In this document: positions 53,746 through 64,000 of the stretch, piece after piece
Position numbering within the stretch: position 1 is the stretch's first letter
How the letters are laid out: every line of letters begins with the position of its first letter
Source of the DNA: Ichthyophis bannanicus
Lineage: Eukaryota > Chordata > Amphibia > Gymnophiona > Ichthyophiidae
Assembly: GCA_033557465.1 (NCBI GenBank)
Contig: CM066033.1
Span: 909,132,808 to 909,196,807 of the forward strand
DNA: 64,000 nt
Direction of reading: 5' to 3'
Translations under genes and position numbers: made by a program
Notes under the pieces: generated by a model
Told to the model about the DNA's origin: nothing
Seen by the model: only the letters and a program-made list of their open reading frames with translations
Database searches by the model: none

Positions 53746-56705
53746 TTTAAACTAGATTCGTTGGGGATGGGTGAAGAAAGCCCCCAGGTAAGTGAAAGCC
53801 CCCAGGTAAGTGATACATTAAATACCTTTATGGAAATGGGTAACAGGGGTAACATATGGAAAGCAGTGTGTATTAATGCCCGTAGCATGGGAAATAAGAT
53901 CTCTGAAGTTGAAGCTTTGGTTGGAGTGGCTGACTTGGATTTAGTGGCAGTTACAGAAACATGGTTCACAGAAAACCATGACTGGGATGTAACTATACCT
54001 GGCTATACTTTATTCAGAAAGGACAGGGTAGGAAGAAGGGGAGGAGGAGTGGCACTATATGTAAAAAACTACTATTAAAGCTTTGGAATTACAGAGCTTA
54101 AAAGGGAGAGAGGAGGCATTGTGGGTTAAACTAGAAAGAGGGAAAGAGAAATCTATTTGCATTGGTGTGCTATACAGACCTCCCTCACAAGAGGAAGAGG
54201 TGGACAGAGATTTAATTGAAGACATACGCAGCATTGCTAGGAAAGGGGAAGTGCTACTGCTAGGAGATTTCAATATGCCAGATGTTGATTGGCACATTCC
54301 TGCTGCAGTATCATCTAGGAGTAAGGAGATCCTGGATTCTCTACAGGGAGAACTATTCAGGCAATTGGTAACAGACCCCACACGTGAAGGGGCCATACTG
54401 GACTTGGTGCTTACCAATGGTGAAAGTGTTTCTGATGTTGTAGTGGGAGATCATTTTGCATCCAGTGATCACCAGATGGTGTGGTTCAGTATTAGGACTA
54501 GGGCTGTTAGAATCCATTCCAAGGTGAAGATCTTAGACTTTAGGAAGACTAACTTTGCGAAGATGGGCCAATACCTCAGGGAGTTGTTAGTGGGATGGGA
54601 ACAGCTGGGGGATGTAGAAAAACAGTGGGCAAAACTGAAAGGGGGTATTTTAAAGGCAACCAACCTTTATGTTAAAAAGGTAAATAAAGGCAAAAGGAAC
54701 AGGAGACCGCTATGGTTTTCGAAGGAGGTAGCTGAAAAAGTGAAGAAAAAGAGGGAGGCCTTCATGAAATACAAGAGATCACAGAGAGAGGAAGACAGGC
54801 ATCTGTATTTGGAAAAACTTAGAGAAGCTAGCAAAGTAGTCAAGAAGGCAAAGATTCAAAAGGAGGAGGAAATAGCCAATGCAATAAAATGGGGGGATAA
54901 GACATTTTTCAGATATATTAGTGAGAAGAGGAAGGGCAAAAGTGGTATTGTCAGACTCAAGGGTGCAGGGGGGAATATGTAGAAGCTGATAAGGATAAAG
55001 CGGAATTGCTTAACAAATATTTTTGTTCTGTGTTCACAGATGAAGAACCAGGAGCAGGACCTCAGAAAACATCCACAAATAAGAACAGAAGCGAGGGACA
55101 TCTTGAACAATTTTCAGAAGACTGTGTTCGTGAGAAACTAGCTCAACTTAAAGTAGACAAAGCGATGGGACCGGATGGGATACACCCTAGAATACTGAGG
55201 GAACTTGGGGACGTTCTAGCAACTCCACTGACTGACCTTTTCAATGCCTCATTGGAGTCGGGAGTGGTGCCAAAGGACTGGAGAGAGGCTCATGTGGTGC
55301 CTTTACACAAAAAGCGGTAGTAAGGATGTGGTTGAAAACTACAGGCCGGTTAGTTTAACTTCAGTGGTAAGTAAATTAATGGAAACGCTGTTGAAAGAGA
55401 AAATAGTGAGGTTTCTGGAGTCCAGCGGATTACAGGATCCGAGGCAGCATGGATTCACCAGAGGCAGGTCTTGTCAGACAAATCTGATTGATTTCTTTGA
55501 CTGGGTGACCAGGGAGTTGGACCGCGGGAGAGCTCTAGATGTGGTGTATTTAGATTTCAGTAAAGCCTTTGACACTGTTCCTCACAGGCGACTTATAAAC
55601 AAACTGAGCACCCTAGGGATGGACCCTAAAGTTACTGCTTGGGTTAGAAATTGGTTGGGTGGGAGGCAACAAAGAGTACAAGTAAATGGAGCTCACTCTG
55701 AGGAGAAGGATGTTACCAGTGGTGTGCCCCAGGGATCTGTCCTTGGTCCGATTCTTTTTAACATCTTTGTTAGTGATATAGCGGAAGGGCTGTCAGGTAA
55801 GGTTTGCCTCTTTGCGGATGATACCAAAATCTGCAATAGAGTAGACACCCAGGAAGGTGTAGATAACATGAGGAGGGATCTAGCTAAGCTTGAAGAATGG
55901 TCTAGAATTTGGCAACTGGGATTTAATGTTAAAAAAATGTAAGGTCATGCATTTGGGCTGCAGCAATCCAAGGGAGCAATACAGTATAGGAGGTGAAGTA
56001 CTTTTGTCCACTAAAGAAGAGCGGGACCTAGGCGTAGTTGTGTCCGATGATCTTAAAGTAGCTAAACAGGTAGAAAAGGCGACGGCAAAAGCTAGAAGGA
56101 TGCTTGGGTGCATACGGAGAGGAATGGCTAGCAGAAAAAAGGAGGTGATAATGCCTCTGTATAAGTCTTTGGTGCGACCTCATTTGGAGTATGGTGTGCA
56201 ATTCTGGAGACCGCACCTTCAAAAGGATGTGAACAGGATGGAGTCGGTGCAGAGGGTTGCTACTAAGATGATTAGTGGTCTTCATTATAAAGCATATGAG
56301 GATAGACTTAAGGATCTTAATATGTACACCTTAGAGGAAAGGCGGGATAGAGGTGATATGATTGAGATGTTTAAATACCTCCGTGGCATAAATGTTCAGG
56401 GAGAGAGCCTCTTTCAATTGAAAGCAAGTTCTGCAACGAGGGTACATGGGATGAGGGTGAAGGGAGATAGATTCAGGAGTGATATGCGGAAATATTTCTT
56501 TACGGAAAGAGTAGTGGATCCGTGGAATAGTCTCCCAGTGGAGGTGGTAGAGATGAGGACAGTAACTGAATTCAAAAAAGCATGGGACCAACACAGAGGA
56601 TCTCTAAAGGTAAAAAGTGGACTGTTGTAGTTGTTGTTATGGAAGGACAGATTAGATGGGCCTTGTGGTCTTTTTCTGTCATCATGTTTCTATGTTTCTA
56701 AACAG
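53746..56705 (+). mobile_element. CR1-B LINE, nearly complete ORF2
   Basis: Carries endonuclease, RT and C-terminal domain in order. It ends with AGATGGGCCTTGTGGTCTTT and an ATGTTTCT repeat tail, a CR1-type end that differs from CR1-A. The antisense relative is at 21368-24690. Confidence 0.9.
53761..56630 (+). pseudogene. CR1-B ORF2: endonuclease and reverse transcriptase, several frameshifts
   Basis: The endonuclease starts VCINARSMGNKISEVEALV (53871), with AVTETWFTEN (catalytic Glu) and GGGVALYVKNYY. After a shift near 54080 follow GVLYRPPSQEEEVDRDL, LLLGDFNMPDVDWHIP and SSDHQMVWFSIRTR. The linker is basic. RT begins KLAQLKVDKAMGPDGIHPRI (55140), then YRPVSLTSVVSKLMETLLKE, VVYLDFSKAFDTVPHRRLIN, SGVPQGSVLGPILFNIFVSD and LFADDTKICNRV with the Asp-Asp intact. 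The C-terminal domain runs from EERDLGVVVSDDLKVAKQVE to FKKAWDQHRGSLK. Breaks are near 54080, 54982 (stop), 55300 and 55930. Domain content is nearly complete, lacking only the start of ORF2 and any ORF1. Catalytic residues survive, so it is a fairly young but dead copy. Confidence 0.9.
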
Positions 56706-56803
56706 TGACACTGCCCAAAGCCACAAGGAGTACTAATGGGAATCAAACCCTGGTCTTTTGGGTCTCAAGCCAATGCTCTAACCATCAGGCTTCTCCTCCT
56801 CAG
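56706..56803 (-). mobile_element. tRNA-derived SINE head and core
   Basis: On the minus strand: GAGGAGAAGCCTGATGG head, GGGTTTGATTCCCATTAG box B and CTCCTTGTGGCTTTGGGC core. It abuts the CR1-B tail. Confidence 0.78.
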
Positions 56804-57061
56804 TGCCACATCCCATGTATTAAAATCTATGAGTGGGGCTACATTAAACACAAAGGTGCCTTATACTTACAGCAGCCCCATATGCTAAGTAGTAAATTCC
56901 ACAGTAATAAGCTTATTACTCATTACTGGGATATTTACCAATTTGTGATCAATTTAATATGGGTACATCGCCAAGTAAACCTACCATGTCCAGGAAGGAC
57001 AGGCTCCAGGCATCAATCAAGCAAGCATCTGTTTAGACAGGCATTTCGGTCATCATATTAC

Positions 57062-57290
57062 ATGGAGGGGTAGCCTAGTGATTAGATCACTAGTTAAGAA
57101 ACCAGGGTTTGATTTCCACTAGCACTCCTTGTGTCCTTGGGCAAGTCAGTTAACCCTCCATTGCCTCAGAAGAATCCAAGTTTTCAATGTCCCTGTTTAA
57201 TATACATTGCCAAGCTTAAGTTACAATATATACCACTTTGACTAAAATGCTAAAGCGGTATAAAAAATCTTTTAAATATTTACAAGTAAA
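57062..57290 (+). mobile_element. tRNA-derived SINE with tail
   Basis: GGAGGGGTAGCCTAGTGA head, GGGTTTGATTTCCACTAG box B, CTCCTTGTGTCCTTGGGCAA core, then ACCACTTTGACTAAAATGC and AAAGCGGTATAAAAAATC. Confidence 0.8.
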
Positions 57291-57342
57291 GACTAGGGAA
57301 ATGCATTCATTAGCATGCATTCTGTTTAATGTGCCTTAAAAA

Positions 57343-57344
<2 letters not shown>

Positions 57345-57374
<30 letters not shown>
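57345..57374. repeat. Poly-T run
   Basis: About 30 T in a row, immediately before an L2 fragment. Confidence 0.95.
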
Positions 57375-57376
<2 letters not shown>

Positions 57377-57900
57377 TGCAGTCAAGTCAAGCCAACAGGC
57401 ATGCAAAAGAGCCTTCCAACTCTACGCACCTTTCATATGGAACAGACTGCCGGACCAGCTCAAGAACATCATGGACCTCAAGACTTTCCGCAAAAAAGTT
57501 AAAAAAGCATCTCATTACCGAAAACTTCTACACCAGTGAATAACCCCCACCAGAAGAACAATGTACACCCACCTTGCACTAACTGTATATATTTAAAAAA
57601 CTGCATATAATTAAGAGCCAACGCTCTTTGGATTGCATGCTGTAGCTAGTTTAATACCAATGTTTCAATGTAAGTTACATTTTTAGTTCCATGTAAACTG
57701 CCTGACTCCTGGCGACATAGCTGCCTCTGGGTTTTCTTGGCAATGTATCACCCGGAAGTAGAGTGCCAGGCCTTTTCTTCCGATTTAACAAGTGTTAACA
57801 CACATGCACATACTTTAATGTTCCACTGTACATTATTATATGTAAATCGTCTTGACTTGTAGAAGATGGTACAGGAATATTGTTAAATAAATAAATACAG
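57375..57900 (+). mobile_element. L2 3' fragment with an inserted SINE piece
   Basis: The ORF2 C-terminus reads AFQLYAPFIWNRLPDQLKNI and FRKKVKKASHYRKLLHQ, then a stop at about 57540 and an L2 3' end. At 57712-57790 a GGGTTTTCTTGGCAATGTAT segment matches part of the SINE at 7440-7665. The tail GTTAAATAAATAAATACAG ends at 57900, where DIRS-D begins. Confidence 0.78.
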
Positions 57901-57951
57901 TATAAATTGAAATTACACTTACCTGGTAATTGTAGTTCCTTGAGTGACGAC

Positions 57952-58065
57952 AGTTTAGTCCTCCACTTCTGGGTAGTGCACCTCCTCCTGCAGCTTGGAG
58001 ACTGGACCAATCAGAACTCTGACATCACTGGATGCAGCCTGCAGGCATTCCCCATAAGCCCCAGT
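57952..58065. repeat. DIRS-D left inverted terminal repeat
   Basis: Near-exact complement of 63543-63657, sharing TTTAGTCCTCCACTTCTGGG and CTGACATCACTGGATGCAGC. Confidence 0.92.
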
Positions 58066-58350
58066 GACCTATTGACAAAGCAGACTCAAAAGAGCAAGAA
58101 ATAAATAGCTAACCAGTTAAACACTTGAAACTGTAAAGAAAAACATAAACCTTCCCCGAAGCAGGAAAGGAAAAGATTTTTCGAAAGAAACACCCTCTCT
58201 CCTGCCGAGACAATTAAACAAGGCCGCGAAAGAAGAGGAAAGGCAGAAAGTACTAGAGGGCTAGATCTCCCAACAAGACACTCACCTGTAAAATCGTACT
58301 TCAGGCCTGACTGCGTGCCGAGTCAAACTAGAAAACTGAGGGCGGGAATG

Positions 58351-58447
58351 AGGACTAAACTGTCGTCACTCAAGGAACTACAATTACCAGGTAAGTGTAA
58401 TTTCAATTTCCTTATCGTTCCTCCAGTTTAGTCCTCCACTTCTGGGA
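58351..58447. repeat. DIRS-D internal complementary region
   Basis: Complement of the left end (ending TAAGTGTAATTTCAATTT) joined to the complement of the right end (CCTTATCGTTCCTCCAGTTT). The join reproduces the two genomic ends (57903 onward and up to 63674) as a circle. Confidence 0.9.
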
Positions 58448-58459
58448 TGTAACAGAGCA

Positions 58460-59780
58460 GTACTAACGGGAGGGACCCTGCCAGCCGGCACGCATAACCG
58501 CAGACCCGAAACCGGAATCCCCCGCCACCCATCTAGCCAGCCGGTTAGGCCTGCTGAAAGGGAGCAGCAACGCCCCAGTCGCTGCTTTGCCAAACCCCAC
58601 CGGCGGAACTACACGATGCTCTGCTCAGGGAGCCGCACGCAGTCCAGCAGAGTGCTCCCCACTCAGCCGTAAGAAACCTCCCCGGCAACATGTAAGCCGA
58701 GACGAACGTCTCTTTGAGCCAACTGGCAATGGAGGTCTATGCCTCAGCCTCACCCTGCCTGGGACCCTCAAGCAAGTACAAATGTACGCTCTAACATACA
58801 CAAGGAGCCTGGGACTGCGAAATAACGACCCCGAAGCCCCCGGACGTCCAAGCGACCCAGTCGCCATTCAGAAACGTGTACTCCTCCCACCCGGAAGCTC
58901 TGGAGAGACATTGTTTGACGTCCCGGAAAAGGCAAAGACACCTTAGGCAGAAAGGTCGGAACTGGCCGTAGCAGTACTTTGGACAGAAAGGCAAAGGAAA
59001 GAAACTTCTAACCCGACAGAGCCTACCGCTCTGAGATGCGCCGCACCGAGCAAACCGCCCCAGAAAACGCATCTGTGAGAGTCAAGTGTCTTTGACCGAA
59101 ACTTGGCTTAAGGGCTCAAATGGAGCCTTAGTCTAGCTCCTGAACAGCAAGTCGAGACACCACGGCGGAACGGAAAACCAACTCCTGGACGCAACCGGGT
59201 AACCGCTTGAAGAAAACGCACTATACCATAGTGTGGCCCAAGAGCTACGCCACGAACCATACCTCAGTAACAGGCTATGGCCGCTAACTGTACCCGCAAG
59301 AACTGGGAGCCAGCTCTTTAACAAATCCATCCTGCAAAAAAAAATCAATACCACCGATACTGATGCCGTGGCAGCGCGGACCTGAAGACCGGAACAGCAG
59401 CCCTCAAATACGCGCCAAAACCGAACATAGACCAGCGAAATTGATCGGTGCTGTATTTGAAGGATCCGGGAGCAAAACCCAAAGAGGGAAAGGGACTGGA
59501 GACCGACAGTGGCGCTCGCCAGGGACGGCCTAGGCCACAGCAGATCCTGACTTTATCACCAAACCTCATGCAACACCATGAGGACCTCTGGCACCTTCAT
59601 ACAACCGAAAGTCCCCCATTGCTGGAGAAAGTACCTTAGCCGGACAATACCGACGAAGCCAAGAAATGCAGTCTCACTCAGCAAAGAGTGTATCGAACCA
59701 TCAAGCCTACACAATTGAGAGCTCATACCAAATGCAAATACGGGAGCCCTAGTACCTGGCTCCCAAACACAGCGCAGAAA
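58460..59780 (-). pseudogene. DIRS-D recombinase-region remains
   Basis: No reading longer than about 100 codons survives on the minus strand. The assignment rests on position after the internal complementary region and on DNA similarity to the matching parts of DIRS-A and DIRS-C. Near 58600 the block CACCGGCGGAACTACACGATG corresponds to CACTGGCGGCACCAGACTACA of DIRS-C (41184-41204). Near 59390-59450 the text resembles the start of the DIRS-A recombinase and end of the preceding gene. Catalytic residues cannot be identified with confidence. The degree of decay is greater than in DIRS-A, although the terminal repeats are still nearly identical. Confidence 0.5.
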
Positions 59781-60896
59781 ATACGCTGGAACATAGGCTG
59801 AATGCACGGAACATACCCAGAGAATTGACGTCCTCTATGAAACCTTCCAGTGCCCAGGAGCACGAAGTTCCCTACTGTGCTACCGAGACATCCTTCACTG
59901 CACTCTCAACACGGAACCCACAACGAGATGGCGGAGGCAGAACAGCGCCCTTGCTAAGCGTAAAAATCCCATCTGACAGCACAGGCTCTAGAAATAGATG
60001 AGAATTTCCTGGGAAGGACAGGAGAAGAGGAGCATCCCTCTGGCCGTCCTGCAGTCAGAGAAATAGCAGTGGACAACACCGGCCAACGTCCAAGAGGATG
60101 TCATAGAGGATGCTGCCTGCATGAATCGGACAAAAAATGCGATTCCACAGGTTCCAAGCTTCCTCAGGGATGGGGACACTGAATACTATATGTGAGCCAT
60201 GAGCAGCGCTGCTATCCATCGGCCTATAGACACCCGAGAGCGAAACCTGGGACAGAAAATCTCGATTTGCAGAACAGGACGGTGGCTTACGTAGTCACGA
60301 ACCCCAGAGAAGCCAAGAGGCCCTGCGGTTAGAACGGCCCTGACGTGCAGAGAGTAATCTGAAGATGACCGCATACACCTGGTCACAGAAATGCCCTATT
60401 GAGTGCCCCCGGCGTCCTCCGGAGCCCCTAGACCGTAGCACAGGCACGTTCTGGTTGATAGTCTAATCGTAAGTATGAGTAAATAGACATAAATTCTTAT
60501 ATCCTAAGGCGTCCTAAATGCTCATGCCCCGAAAAGCTGACAGCTTGCCTACAATCGCAGGCCTTAAGAGATGCTCCTCCGAGACATGAGCAGGAGAGAG
60601 AGAACAGGTGGCATCAGAGCAACGCGAAAACTGCTGGCACATAAAAGGAAGAAAGACACGAAGCGTAAACTGAAAAATAAAGGAAATCAGCTCCTAACTA
60701 CTAAAGGGAACTAATTCCTCATTGTCACCAAAGCAAAGGTAACTGAAGTAAAAGGAAATTAGAATATATCACACGAAATGTTCGTGATATGTACCCCCAA
60801 GTGACCCTTAAAGAACAAGTCTGAAGCAGAGGGATCCCTGAAGACAATGAACTAGGCCCGGGAGTGTTATGCTGTACGCCCCACACGGAAGGGAAT

Positions 60897-61168
60897 TGGA
60901 GTGGAGGAGTGGCCTAGTGGCTGGGGCTGCTGCATCTTGCCCTCAAAGAGGACATCAACCTCGGGCCGGAAGGACTGGGGCTTCGAGTCCCACAAGTGCT
61001 CCTCGAGGTCTTGGACAAGCCACTCAACCCCCCATAGCTTATGAGCCCTGTCAAATAGTTATCTCCAAGTTATAATGCCCCGTTCAAGGTAAATTCAGTT
61101 TGTTCAATGAAAGCCACACTGGTGCCAAATAGCGCGGTATAGAAGAGAATTTAAATAAAGAAATAAAT
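60897..61168 (+). mobile_element. tRNA-derived SINE with L2-like tail
   Basis: GGAGGAGTGGCCTAGTGG head, GGGGCTTCGAGTCCCAC box B, GTGCTCCTCGAGGTCTTGGA core and tail ACACTGGTGCCAAATAGCGC, GGTATAGAAGAGAATTTAAA, AATAAATA. Full length; inserted in DIRS-D. Confidence 0.88.
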
Positions 61169-61408
61169 ACAAGCCTGACCACGCGCAGGCCTGCTCCCGA
61201 TCCCAACAGAATCCAGGGAGGGGCTTGGAGAAACTGCAGATCAAATGGGAAATAAGAAGGATAAGAATAAGGATAAACCCCCTGGTCCCCCTGGCCGCAA
61301 GCTCCCACTCCAATCACGGGGGTGTGTGCAAGAACAAGTAACTACCAGTACGCTACCTGCCCACCCAAATAAAAAACTGAAAACTAGAACAACCATGCAA
61401 GGCCCACA
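61169..61408. other. DIRS-D interior, unassigned
   Basis: No motif recognised. Confidence 0.4.
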
Positions 61409-61602
61409 GACCATTATTTAGAAGGGACCCAGGATAGCCAGGCATGACGCAGTACCAGCAATGTGGGAATTGTGTCTGTTAGCAAAACCGCTAGGTACTT
61501 GGGAACTAGATCGACCACCGTTGGAAAGGGAAACAGGAAACTGGGCTGGAAGGACCCTGGAGTGGCTCAGTATGGCCGCTTTGAGGACCTCAGGTTCCTA
61601 TG
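61409..61602 (+). mobile_element. CR1-A 3' end fragment
   Basis: GAAGGGACCCAGGATA, CCGCTAGGTACTTGG and AACTGGGCTGGAAGGACC align in order with 51003-51175. It carries only the 3' end and is heavily diverged. Confidence 0.8.
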
Positions 61603-63542
61603 TCCAAAAGAACAAATGAATGGCTGGGAGCTCGCGACCTATAGAACTCTGGGCGTGGAATGATACCATGGCTGGCGTTGGTCTGCGGCGTCTTTTTTTT
61701 ATTTTTTTTTTATTTTACCACCGCAGTACTTCTGCTAGCCTGTGGAGTGAGATAGAGGGGAAACTGAATAGAGCCCGTAGACTAAAAATCCCCACACATG
61801 AGACCATTCATTGTGCTTCGCCATGGAAAAAACATGCCTGGAAGCAAGAGCAACAGTTTCACCTTCCTCTCCGTCTGGGCATAGAGTTTAATGGCTCTGT
61901 AGCCTGCATGACTTTTGTTTTCACAGACTGATGGAGGTTCGGAGAGTTGAGTATTCTTCTTTTTTTTTTTTTTTTTATACATGATGCAATCAGGCACCCT
62001 CACTGCCTAGACCGCCCGTCAAATAAATGCAAAAAGGAAAGCAACATTGAATACCACGAAGAAATAAACAAACCACTAAGAAACGAAAGGAAAAGAAATC
62101 CTCACCAAAACAAATTACGTTGCTTTTGAGGGAGCAGAGCCCACATCAGGAGAAGCTCAGACCCGGGGTTCAGTTTTGCCGCCGAGAAAATATGTAGTGC
62201 TAAAGAGACCGCGTGCTCAAAATGGCCGCGATCTCCATCCAGCTTGCTTGTTTTGGCACGCTGAATAGAGAAGCCCCTCTCCGAAGCCAAAATCCTACCT
62301 TTTGCAGAGGAGCCGCACTCCAACTATACTTAAGGACACAAAACAGGCCACCTTTTAAGAAACAATACACTACCTGTATGTTCAGACCCTGTGCTGTGTG
62401 TTCCATTGGGGAAAAATTAAATATTTTAAAAAGAACTCGGCTGTTTAGACCAGCGTTTCCCAGACAAAGTGGCCTGGAGAGTTCTGTACATTTTGTTTCA
62501 GATTCTACAACACGTCCCAGTGCACCACAGGTTATCTGGTGATGGTGATGTTAACCGAAATCATAGTCATAGACTGACAGTACGAAGGGACTACTGTCTC
62601 AAGCTCCCCTCCATTTTACCCTTCCTTCATCTACGAGCTGGAGCTCACCCAGAGGCTAGTATTCAGGGCCCTAACGGGTGCTCCTCAGAGAGATAGTCAG
62701 GAGGGCAAAAAACTGTACGGTCCCAGCAAGCACGTAAACACTGCTGACGTAGAGGAACTGAAAACTCAAAACAAAGTAAAAAATAAAATTAACGAAGGGA
62801 AGCCCCAAAAAAGGGAGGAAGCTGCCTCAGCGGACCGCCTGCAGTTGTACTCAGGCAAGCCGCCGCAACTCCCACCTCGAGGTCCAAAATCACAAGGAAA
62901 TGGCCGCCCCCTCATCGCCGAATTTTGGCGCCAAACAGAAACCGCCGTTGCAAAGGAACAGCTCTGCTCAAAACGACAGGGCCCGAAGGTCTTACCTGCC
63001 TGCCTGAAAGCAACCCATCATGTTTCTGTCGCTGCGATGCCAAAACGGCCCAGAGACTGCGCTGCCGTCACAGCGAGGGTTGCTCAGCCGGTTCCAGCAC
63101 ATAATAAGGATGCCGCAAGTATGGAGAGCCTCCGTCTCCCAGAGCTAAAGAGTGACTACGCGGGTCCCTCGGAGCTCTCTCCCGTACAGTCCAGGGAGAG
63201 AGATCCGCACCGGCAAATGACTGCAGTCAAATGACAAGACTGACAAGAGGTAAAAGGAGGGAGCTGCTAACCAAAAAGAAAAACTTTAAAGGGCCAGAAA
63301 GCAAATTTGAAATTACAGAAACCCGAAGGAGGACGGCCCCTGAGCACTACAGAGAACCAATACCCCCCCCCCCTTTTTTTTTTTTTTTTAACTACTCTGA
63401 AAGCTAAAGTAAGGCAAAAGCAAAGATAAAAATAAGCAAAAATAATCATAAAAGTAGAATCCCACTAAAGACTCCTCAACTATTACTTAAGTGAGCCCAG
63501 ACCTAGGCTCACTACATCCTCCTGCTGCATGGAGACTGGACA
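61603..63542. other. DIRS-D interior, unassigned; expected gag side
   Basis: Short frames only, with poly-T or T-rich runs near 61690 and 61960 and a C/T run near 63365-63390. By position gag should lie towards 63200, but I cannot read a gag protein. Confidence 0.4.
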
Positions 63543-63657
63543 CACTGGGGCTTATGGGGAATGCCTGCAGGCTGCATCCAGTGATGTCAGAGTTCTGATT
63601 GGTCCAGTCTCCCAGCTGCAGGAGGAGGTGCACTACCCAGAAGTGGAGGACTAAACT
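63543..63657. repeat. DIRS-D right inverted terminal repeat
   Basis: Complement of 57952-58065. The element ends at about 63674, judged from the internal complementary region. Confidence 0.92.
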
Positions 63658-63674
63658 GGAGGAACGATAAGGAA

Positions 63675-64000
63675 CTAGTTTTTGCATGTTAAAAAGCTGT
63701 AATATGCATTGAAGACCTGCAATGCACAAGCCTGGGAAAAAAAAGCACAAAAATCTCACAGGCAAAATAGTCAAAAATAGTTTGCTGGAGTGGTAGAAAG
63801 CCTAGAGCTTGTCCTACTTACCAGGGTGTAGTTAACTGAAAAAAGGGAGCTCAAAAGGGGAAAATGGTCACAAACTCAGTCAGGGAAAGGCTAACAAGAT
63901 GTGACATGACCAGGGGCCAACTGGCTCCTTAACTGTTTGCTGGTTAGTGCAGGGTAATAAAGTATACTAAAAATTCTAGAAGTGCAGCTTCAAAAGAAAC
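63675..64000. other. No gene recognised
   Basis: Unique-looking flank of DIRS-D up to the window end. Confidence 0.5.

Larger units (their letters stand above)
57903..63674 (-). mobile_element. DIRS-D: decayed DIRS element, no readable RT
   Basis: Inverted ends (57952-58065 and 63543-63657) and an internal complementary region (58351-58447) define a DIRS. The region next to it (58460-59780) aligns by eye at the DNA level with the recombinase region of DIRS-A, for example an ACCGAGCAAACCGCCCCAG block against GCCGAGCATAAGGCTACTAG. I find no YLDD-type codon run or long frame in the interior. It contains a SINE (60897-61168) and a CR1-A tail (61409-61602). It may be an ancient or shortened non-autonomous copy. 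Confidence 0.8.

Noticed and set aside
58791..59072. Cys-rich secreted-like peptide frame in DIRS-D
   Set aside because: It lies within the decayed recombinase region and has no support beyond being open.

Overview
The window looks like repeat-packed intergenic DNA from a large vertebrate genome. I find no host gene, no structural RNA gene, no CRISPR array and no bacterial feature. Several families of DIRS tyrosine-recombinase retrotransposons occur beside abundant L2 and CR1 LINEs, tRNA-derived SINEs, hAT and Tc1/mariner elements and hammerhead-bearing inverted-repeat elements. That mix fits an amphibian, and a caecilian is my best guess. This is an inference from repeat content, not proof.

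Layout. 181-5886: a full-length DIRS copy (DIRS-A, minus strand) with inverted terminal repeats, an internal complementary region and broken gag, RT/RNase H and recombinase genes. 6700-15740: an old L2 LINE holding four later insertions: an unknown block with a SINE, an antisense L2, a nearly full-length younger L2 and another L2 3' fragment. 15946-19795: two CR1 pieces flanking a DNA transposon (17216-18709) with a decayed transposase-like gene whose superfamily I cannot name. 20283-24690: a hAT MITE, then a minus-strand CR1 split by a mariner-type MITE and by an L2 with a long open RT frame. 25300-26705: one copy of an unidentified gag-like retroelement. 26925-28640: two MITE copies. 29456-34560: a second DIRS (DIRS-B), split by a 2.1-kb hairpin element and a SINE. 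34590-39090: L2, SINE, hAT MITE, CR1 and a G-rich minisatellite. 40133-52284: a Tc1-like element containing a third DIRS (DIRS-C), which contains a solo LTR, SINEs, a second copy of the gag-like element and a CR1; the CR1 holds a second hairpin element. 53746-57900: an almost complete CR1, SINEs and an L2 end. 57903-63674: a fourth, strongly decayed DIRS (DIRS-D).

The genes do not form a host pathway. They are replication proteins of separate selfish elements, nearly all dead through stops, frameshifts or active-site changes. The most notable structures are the two long inverted-repeat elements at 30571-32694 and 48058-49831. Each arm carries a sequence that folds as a minimal hammerhead ribozyme, giving four copies, with paired stems that change compensatorily between the two families. 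I read them as non-autonomous Penelope-like (or similar ribozyme-bearing) retroelements. The other leads are the unnamed DNA transposon, the two-copy gag-like element and SINEs whose 3' tails match that of the L2 element in the same window.
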